From contig NC_087066.1 in the NCBI RefSeq assembly GCF_963678635.1, positions 24,543,012-24,607,011 on the forward strand: a DNA stretch of 64,000 bases. The letters run 5' to 3'. The stretch is from Symsagittifera roscoffensis. Its lineage: Eukaryota; Xenacoelomorpha; Acoela; Convolutidae. The notes under the pieces are model-generated. The model was given only the letters and a program-made list of their open reading frames with translations. It did no database searches and was not told the DNA's origin. This document shows positions 55,655 to 64,000 of this stretch, piece by piece. Each line of letters starts with the position of its first letter. Positions within the stretch are counted from its first letter, which is position 1. The translations under genes and the position numbers were made by a program.

Positions 55655-58600
55655 TACAAAGACAAGAACTTCACATTACACAAGGGAATATCGGAAAAAT
55701 TACACCTTTAAGAAAAAGAAACTATCAAAATTTTGATAAACCTAGACACAGACGAAACATCTAAGCTAACTGACCAAAAAAACAACAAATTTACACAACA
55801 CAGAAATAACCTCCAAACTTATCACAAAAAAGAATACGCTCTCCGAGATCTAAAAAAGCAATTTTTTCTAGATTCATTTGGCCAAAACAACACAAGACAA
55901 CCAATCAAGAAACACCCAATAAATCGGTCACTTTAAAAAAGTCAATAATTTAATACCTCAAAAGAAAAACTCCAACAATGCCAATCATCTCGACTCCGAT
56001 ATCAGCCAAGAAAAGATAAGAGAATTTTCTACCCACAATCGAAATTAGTGAAAATTTTCGAAATTCATAACCCACCTTTAAAACAAAATAGCATAATCAA
56101 ACTATGCGACTACCTGAAAATTCTTTCTGAAGTCTCCTTAACATCCTCAAAAAATATACATTTTATCTTTTTTCGCTGAACTGAAATTTCCAAATTAAAT
56201 TTAAATCTCTAAGAATTATTATTCAAATATTCAGCCAATCGTCGCTCTTAAAAACTCTCATATTTCCAATTCGTCACAACGATTAAAAAAAAAGATTCAA
56301 CTAAAATTCAACTCGAGCTGTAATTCTAAATTAAAACCTTGAGTTCAAAAATGAACCAAACTTTCATATTTTATAACTTAAAAAATTATGTATGGAACTT
56401 ACAACCCCTTTCAATTACCCAAAAAATTCAACAATATTTGTAAAAATCAGACCAAAAAACTCCCAACCAAAACTAAGGAAATTAGCCTAAAGTTAAGAAT
56501 TCACAAGATCTCCTAGCCTAAAGATACGCAAGAGAAGAAAAACACTGGTCCCCTCCAGACTGGTCTTCGCCAGTATTTGTCTTTAGCCAATTCACCTGAC
56601 AAAATCAAATAAACAATCTGATATAACTCCGAAAAAAAACATAAAAATTATTCGGAAATTTGAAATCAGTCTTCAAACGCTCACTTTTAAACATAGTCGT
56701 CCAAGGTTTCAAAAAAACTCCAATCAATTTATTTAATTTGAAACCAATTTTTCTAAACGTTTGCATTATACTTTGAGTTGATACCTTAGCATTCATAGTA
56801 GTATTTTTTTCTAGTTTTTGTATTTAATTCGCTCTTTCTAGTTTTATTACAAATCTATATTTCTCTCCAGCATGCCACTGACAACCTAATCAGGTACGAT
56901 AACTACCAATATCTTTTCTTGTAATCTTCCTAGCGGTAGTTGCAGCCCTAATATTAGCACTTTACTTGTCTTAAGAAAGCAATATTTTCCTTAATACTAG
57001 CAATCGCTTTTATAATTGCTTTTGCGAAGACTACTACCAAGAGCAGATTTCATCTTAATTTTATCTGAGTAAAAAATACAAAAAACCTTGATCACTTTTG
57101 CTGATCAATACCCAATAACAGATCCCCCATCTCTCAAACCTTCTAAAAATCCAAACTCGCACAGTCGATAAATCAAACTCTTCCTTAACCTGTCCTCACA
57201 ACATCTACAATGATATCATACGTCGAAAACCCATAAACTTTTGAAGAAAGACAAGTACCTTTATCAGAACCACTAACTCCAGTACACCATAACGCTCCCA
57301 TATGTGCACCACAACACGAACCGACACAGGATCTCTACCCACCGTTATCATAAGATTTGAACAGATCTCGATAATAGTCAAAGTCAAAACACTCCAAATG
57401 AAAGACAAATATTTCAACCAGGACGTAACAGAAACTTCGCAACATCTTGAATACCATTCAACATACTCTGGCAACCAGCATCTTCTACTTCCTCAATCCT
57501 CCCAACAACTATAGGAAACACTCCCCCACCTAAAAGTCTAAGTTCACCTCAAAATACACGAAACCTACCATCTGACTACCTAGGCTCAGTTCCAACCTCA
57601 GAATAAATTGAAGAAAACCCATTTAACCCCCAAACCCCCTCACAAAGACATCTGCATTGCATGAACTACCCATTTCCCCACGGCGAGCCAGGGCTAGCTA
57701 ACAACCCGATCAATCTGTATTCTAGTAAAATTTAATCAACCCAACCAAAAACACTTTCCCTACCCACAACACTATCAAAGCAATTACTTCATCTCTAAAT
57801 TTCTTTCCCATAAAATTACAAGAACATCACAAAAAAAAGAACCTAAAAACACTAATGAACCCCTCCAATTAGATTGAACACTTTGTAGCAACTCCTCTTT
57901 TATTTCGTCAACATTTGGATAGCCCCCGATTCCACAATTGGGCATCAAATTGATAGCAATATAGACAAGACATCCAGAAAGATATACAAGATCAAAATAT
58001 TCAGATTTTATCAAAGCAAATTCACCTTTTACCACTATCTCAACCAGACATAACAATGAAACCTTGCCTCCCATATTTATTTGTACGGAGTTTGTTTATA
58101 AAAACGAGAGATACATTCGAAAGACCATTGGTTATACATCGTCTTACCAGCCCTTTTTAGGACTATCAAACATATGTATTTCTTAATTTTGTTATCTTTC
58201 AATATTTTTTAACGTCTCGCACTTTTCGAACCTACAGTTCACAACAACACATCCCCACGCACAGGACCACAAGATTTCATAGTGACACTATGATTGCAAA
58301 CACAATCAATAAAAAACATTGCTTTAAAAACGCAATAAACCAAGTAACACAAGGCTAATCAGAATCGCAAGATATTGAAACAAATAATTTCAATGCTAAA
58401 ATCTACTCTACGGTCGGCGCTACCACGCTTGTAGGCTATAAAATCATAAAAATAATAGAGCTCAATCCCAAAGATTGTAAACAAAATGAACTAAAACAAT
58501 TAAAGTTTGTTCAAAACAAAGATAACACCCAAACACTTGTAAATTTGCACATCTTACCAAACTCAACACATCAACATCAAATTGAAAAAAATCACGGCCA

Positions 58601-59831
58601 TATACAACTTGACGAAAAATACCCGTATCATAGCTCACACGGACAATTTACTTGATCGACACGATACAAATGGATAACCCATATTGGAAAAAATGACCCA
58701 TGAAATTGCAAAACTAGCACAAAAAACACCAGGTACCAAGAAATGATGTTTTTTATTGAAAAAAAAACAACTTCAGCTCACACGAGATTTAGAAGACGAC
58801 ACTATAATATATCAAGGCGTACTTTTACCCCACAAATCTCACCCAGGCAACCATTAATTGATTCATAGAAGACTTCTTGAACCACCTTCCAAGTTGCAAA
58901 AGTTAAAGCACAAATGATTAAGTTCACAAAAAAAACATTTCATAGGTTTTATGCTGTTTGGCAAAGTGCATCCACATGAAAAACGCAAACTAGAGATCAA
59001 TATCGAAAATTGAAAAGAAGAGAAAAAAATTAATACCTTTTCAAACAAAATTCGCCAGTAAAAATTGGAACCCACTTTTAAAACCCAAGATTTCGAAATC
59101 CTAGTTGATTATAAAAAAAGATTCGACATGAAAACAGAAAATTTCATAATTCCATAACACGCTAAAAATCAGAACGGAAACGATGAAAGTTTTTATACAG
59201 GTAAACTACGAAGGAAAAACGGAAAAACAAAAGGAAAATTTCCTTCAGAAAACAGTGATTCTACACGCTTACAAGAACTATCACCAATGAGTCACGCAGC
59301 TTTTGGATCAATCCATTATGACATTAGTTTAAACTTGATTACACTATGAGACGATTTTCATGAGAAATGTCACTATCAGAACTCGAAAAACTAAATCATT
59401 TTCGTAATTTAGAAAGAAAACAAATACCAAAATCACGAGCACTGGCATTAAAAAAGTCCTTATGCAGGATAGCTCCTCTCAAGATAATGCTCAAGTTTCC
59501 TTGATTACGAAGGAAACATCCACTGGTACTACACTTGCACTACAAAACCTCACCACTCTATGTCTTTGCAGACAAAGATGCTATCAGCAGATACAAACCT
59601 TTTACAAAAATAAATTTCATTTTGACGATACAAAATCAAGACGAAGACATTTTTGATACACCGCCGTCCCATGTAGATCAGTTTATAAATACAACGTAGT
59701 ACAGCTCAATCCCGATGACGACAAATACTTTTTCCTCACACCATACACCAAATAAAGCCATCTTTAATTAAAACTTAAAGAGAAAGCACACGCGTAATTG
59801 CTAGAAACATAATATCGACCTACAACCAATA

Positions 59832-60200
59832 GTGAATTATTCTAAATCCGATATACAACATCATATACCAACAAAACAATTCCAAGAACCTCTTACAAAA
59901 ACGGACACCATACAAAGACAAACGTTTGATCAAAATCATTGGAGACTTGGTGAAACCGCTGGTTTCTCAAATATATACAACCAAGACTATGGTGAAATTT
60001 TTAGCGGTATTAAACATTACATTTATCGCAATGGAGAAATACTAGCATTTTAAGATGGCTCTATTACATTTAAAAAAAATTTAATATAATACACGCAATG
60101 TTTAACTTCTTTGGATTTTTAATTTCACTTCTCAAAGACACATACAAAACAGGGCAATAGACAACCGAGTTAACAGAAAAGCCAGTGTAGCCAAAAAATA
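59832..60200 (+). pseudogene. Env-like pseudogene, copy 2
   Basis: It matches the left-hand env-like ORF: GETAGFSNIYNQDYG, then across a frameshift the membrane block AMFNFFGFLISLLK (about 60098). Stops follow at 60051 and 60158. It continues through the unit B border at 60084, showing that the border cuts an existing gene. Confidence 0.75.
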
Positions 60201-60488
60201 CGTTACTCACAAAACAACACACATACTGCACCAACTGCACCACCACATTTACACAGTCATATTCATTTATAATCTTTCAGCCTTAGTCATTTAAAAATGG
60301 TTCCACAAATAAATTCTAGAACTACATTTTCCTTATCATTACGACTTCATCAAAATAACTAGCTGCAACACAGTCCCATCTCACATATTGCATATCAGCT
60401 ACAAACGTTGATTAAACATACGAACAAATAACAGAACAAACTCACACGTTTAATTTTCGTTCTCAAAACAAAAATGCTTTTAAACATG

Positions 60489-62115
60489 ATGAGCCGCGAA
60501 CCCTAAATTCTCTATTGCTCCTTCCTTTATCCTTCCCATCTCTAACGACAACACTCTGTCGTTTCCATCTCTGAATTCACTTCTTCTCCCTAGCCAGTTT
60601 TTAGTCCCAACATTTCAAATTTCTCAGCCAACTCATCTCACGTGCACTCTGACAATTCTATTTAAACAGTGTTTGACACAAATATTTCTTTAATTAACCC
60701 TATCATTGACACCCAAGACAAAATTTTCGACTCAGAACAGATTCCAACTACACACTACTCACAACCACCTTTTCTTACAAAATTTCCCTCAGTCCCTGTA
60801 AAAAATTGCCAGTTCATCCTATACAAACGCAACTCCAAAACTTTCCCTTCCCTCTACTACACTCTCTGATACCCCAAGTCCTATGACAGACGACCAGCTA
60901 GAACACGACCTCGACGATTTTATACAATACCAGCAACAAACTCGTAATAGTGACCGCCAATTTGCAATTAATCAACTAGCACACTCAGCCTCACCATCAC
61001 AAACATCAACATCATCCATCCGTAAGGCTCCCAACCTTGCTCAACGCATCCTCATGAAACAAAAACACCGTACTAATTCGCCCTGAAATCTAAGAAGTTT
61101 GACCCTCATCGTCGTGACTCTTCCGTAGTCATCGCCGTAGTAAAACTAACACTTATGAATTTAGCTTGAAAACCTCCCAACTTCCCCCATTATTTTTATA
61201 GTCTTACTGAACCCCAAAGCCAACGCGACTCCTATGTTGATGAAAAAACCCTCCTCCCTACCTTCTCCTGGTTATCATTTTACAATTTCCATAAGCCTTT
61301 AAAAATACCTATACCTAATCGCAAAGCCGAAGAAGATGAGCTTTAAATAACTATACTACATCAACTGAACCTTGCACTATAGCTTAAAAACTTCAATAGT
61401 ATTGGACTCTGACTTGTGATTAACCGTTTTATCGCACAAAAATCTAACCAATTCCCAAACACACAATACGATCACGCAGTCTTATGCTAGAGGGAAGACT
61501 CACCTGACGACACGAATTTTTAACCAAAGCCGATTATGTATTTGTCTTAGAGAGCACTTTTGACCACGTTTTTGACCGAACACACACTTCAGATTACTAA
61601 GGCATAAGAGTTCTTTTTCACTCAATTTGCTAATGTTTAAATCACCTTCAAATCCCTCGTACTCAAAAAATACTCGCATGAAGTTGAGCTGGAAAACAAA
61701 ACCAACTCATACTAAACACTTTTTACCGCTTCATTCAGAGACACTTCTTACATAAATTCCCCTTACGGAATGCCTACGTAATTACGATCCAGTCCATCAA
61801 AAGTATAAAATTTGGCCACACATCAGCCATTACCCCATTGAGGACTCCTGCAACAATATCGTCCTACATAAGTATATTCAACTTGTCGAAGTAGCCCTTT
61901 TAGAAAACATTCAAAATATTAACCTCATAAAGCTCATTCAAAACACTCACCTCAAATTGAACGTCATTTCCGAGGAAACTAAGGTGATCCACAAACTTAC
62001 TACCACTTTTACAAACTAAAAACGTCATTAGCATCCTTGCAAAACTTCCTATGCCATCACCCACGATTAAAACTATCTTCTACTATGGACTTTTTCCGTC
62101 CCCGACACCGGCAAG
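60489..62115 (+). pseudogene. Decayed homologue of the 601-residue ORF
   Basis: It starts ATGAGCCGC at 60489, as at 772. Matching blocks in order include LDDFIQYQQQ (60910; LDNFITLQQQ in copy 1), VDEKTLLPTFSWLSFYNFHK (61233), YRFIQRHF (about 61727), LRNYDPVHQKY (61773) and LIKLIQNTHL (61926). The match ends at CCCCGACA (62100), where copy 1 has its stop. Many frameshifts and stops are present. The blocks are spread over the whole length, so the family is a single conserved protein. Confidence 0.8.
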
Positions 62116-64000
62116 TTTGAATTTGTTTTTCTAATTAATATTTCATTCACCAATTTTTACATATTTCTTTCACAAATTTCCTTTTACCAGTTATATCAAA
62201 ACAACAAAAAACAAGAATTGAAACTTTTGTAAGACTTTCAAACAAATAATGCTAACTATTTGCTGTAAATTCTCGAAATGAATGAACATTTAAGCGAAGC
62301 ACTAATTGAATAATTCTATGCAGTAGGATTCCAATACAAAATAATGAAAAAAAAACAAGTAGGAATTGAGACAAAAATTAACATCTTTATGTGTGCTTTT
62401 TTGTAAACTTCCCAATTTGCAGTTTGACTCGTCCCTTTTTCATGCACTCCTTTCCACAATCTCGCATAACTCTCCACTACAGTTTCTGCGAGTAATTGAA
62501 ATTCTAGTTTGGCAAACTAACTGATAACAATATTACCTGATTTTACACTCTTCAAACTTTCCTTAAATCCGGTTGGAAAGGGGAATTAAATTTTAACTTA
62601 AAAAACCAACGCAGCTTACTAATACCAAACCACTAATATCATGTTCAGGAAAGTCCCACAGTACACGAATCAGATTTCCACGTTTCAAACTTTCCCGAAA
62701 TCCGATTGGAAGAAGGGATAAAATTTGAATTTGAATAACCAACACTGCTTACTAATACCATCGCACTAATAACATGTTCAGGAAAATCCCACAATATTCA
62801 AATCAGATTAAAACCAGATTAAACTGGATAAATTATTTTTTGAAGATCAACTCCAGTTTTATTATGGACATTTGATACCGTAATAAACCCACAATTTCTA
62901 CAAACTAAAGAAGAATGGTTTTTGAGATAAAGACACTAACCGAAAGAACAGAAAAACACCTGATATAAAGAAAGAAAAAGTTACGCACAAAAAAAGACTC
63001 TAACCAAAGAGAAACTCAAAAGCTTACACCACAGGCCTACCCCACCAGGCGTCGTTCGAAGCGCATGTGCTCACTGTCTGCCTAAAATCCCGACCCACCG
63101 TTTTTCTTAGGAGTAGCTCTAAGGTTAGCAACTCTTTTAAAAACCGAACTAATTCAAAGGCTTTTGCGAAAATAGCTAGTAAAGGTCATAACTAAAACTG
63201 AAATTACCAAGAGGTGCAAATATTTATGTCTAGAATGGCAAACCTGTTGGTTTTGCTTGCCGCAGTCCTAACCATCCTAGGATATAAAATATGGAGCCAA
63301 TATCGCAGCAAACGTATCCGTTAAACAAAAGAAATGGCCAACTCGATATTGAACTCAAAATAAGGATCCTAGTCACTTAGTGCTTCACTCAAAGAAGTCA
63401 AACGCTATCTCGCTACTTGATCAATATGACCAATAACCAATAATACACGTAGTTTTGCTCTACCGAGTGAAATCGACTTATCATTAACAAGATTCAGTAA
63501 CCTCATTACGATCTTTGACGACTCTCTTCAACTCTTTTCAATCTCTATCTCTCTTTCAACAACAAATATCTCAATGACACGAGCAACTGGTACTCTTCTC
63601 AAAGAGCAACTACGACTCTTCTTCACAAATATTTTAGAATAGACTCCATATATCACTCACAAGAAAAATTTTCATTTGAAAAATTTTCTAAACCCTGGAT
63701 GGGTGGAATCAGTTTAAATAAGTGTTTCTTATCCAACTGTAGTCTTTAATTATAATCACTGTAAAATTCTTAGAAATAATCAATCATGGCTCATTAATAA
63801 AACTTATGGCTTATTTATAGTATCAGCCAGAGAAGAAATAATTCAACCTAGAAAGCAGTTGCTCTTTGTCTCCTCTGACATCGCAAGAACACCAGTATAA
63901 ACTAGATCTATTGAGACTAGGAAATTTAAGAGTAAGATTAGGATCGATATAAGAGTAAAAAGTTGCACGAACCTATCCGGCCGAAAATTAGATAACGTGA
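62116..64000 (+). repeat. 3' noncoding/LTR-like region of copy 2
   Basis: It is co-linear with 2578-4560: the AACC-rich block, CCTACCCCACCAGG, TAGCTCTAAGGTTAGCAACT, GGATGGGTGGAA and the terminal AGATCTATTGAG...CTATCCGGCCGAAAAT block. Diverged, with a 132-bp internal tandem duplication. The element is cut by the window end. Confidence 0.6.
62551..62815 (+). repeat. 132-bp tandem duplication in the 3' region of copy 2
   Basis: TTCAAACTTTCC starts at 62551 and again at 62683. Both units contain CCGGTTGGAA or CCGATTGGAA, CCAACGCAGCTTACTAATAC or its variant, and CATGTTCAGGAAA. Copy 1 has one unit (3068-3210). Confidence 0.8.

Larger units (their letters stand above)
50116..60084 (+). repeat. Large tandem duplication, unit B (about 9,969 bp)
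   Basis: Direct copy of unit A. It lacks the 1,249-bp LINE but has two stretches missing from A: 53069-53176 (about 108 bp) and 58213-58340 (about 128 bp). Similarity to A ends at 60084, where the env-like sequence continues naturally. Unit B therefore holds the original right border and A is bounded by the duplication junction. Confidence 0.95.
55655..64000 (+). mobile_element. Decayed LTR retroelement copy 2, continuous to the window end
   Basis: About 8.3 kb of G-poor plus strand: unrecognisable 5' part (55655 to about 59800), env-like pseudogene (59832-60200), pseudogene of the 601-codon ORF (60489-62115) and 3' noncoding/LTR-like region to 64000. It is in the same orientation as copy 1 but diverged, and the last 100 bases match copy 1 at about 4400-4545. 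Confidence 0.7.

Overview
The window reads as animal (metazoan) nuclear DNA from an AT-rich, transposon-dense genome. Two host genes are clear. One is a cytochrome b561 (+ strand, two exons, N-terminus missing). The other is a stomatin-family gene (- strand, seven exons, all junctions GT-AG and in phase). Around them lie remnants of at least five transposon classes: an envelope-bearing LTR retroelement, BEL/Pao, Penelope-like, two non-LTR (LINE) lineages and a MULE DNA transposon. There are also small non-autonomous elements and tRNA-like SINE fragments. BEL/Pao elements are known from animals. An env-bearing LTR element in an AT-rich genome would suit a tunicate such as a larvacean, but the species is inference and not shown by the sequence.

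Layout. 1-4560: 3' part of an LTR retroelement. It has an env-like ORF open at the left edge, a 601-codon ORF overlapping it by ATGA, and about 2 kb of 3' noncoding/LTR-like sequence. 4791-6096: cytochrome b561. 6097-22640: no recognisable gene; this stretch holds a 200-bp assembly gap, tandem and interspersed repeats, a TTCGACC-rich array around a tetranucleotide microsatellite, and a hairpin-bearing repeat family. 22641-29031: stomatin gene with an in-frame N-terminal Gly/Tyr/Gln repeat region. 31155-34734: a complete-looking but dead MULE (11-bp target duplication, inverted ends built of short tandem units) split by a 1.39-kb LINE fragment. 36212-36408: a 181-bp MITE with a perfect 8-bp target duplication. 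37771-38506: a long foldback element.

39119-60084 is a direct tandem duplication (unit A 10,997 bp, unit B about 9,969 bp) with very high identity by eye. Each unit holds an orphan exon-like ORF, a rearranged Penelope-like element with a hammerhead-like motif, a BEL/Pao integrase fragment and the decayed body of a second LTR retroelement. Unit A alone carries a 1.25-kb LINE with an open 398-codon reverse transcriptase ORF; unit B keeps the exact empty site. The right-hand retroelement continues from unit B to the window end, where a decayed copy of the 601-codon gene (60489-62115) and a diverged 3' region match the left-hand element.

The most interesting candidate is the two-gene 3' cassette of the LTR element, env-like ORF plus overlapping ORF of unknown family. 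It is present twice in the window, once intact and once as a diverged pseudogene. I do not recognise the second protein.
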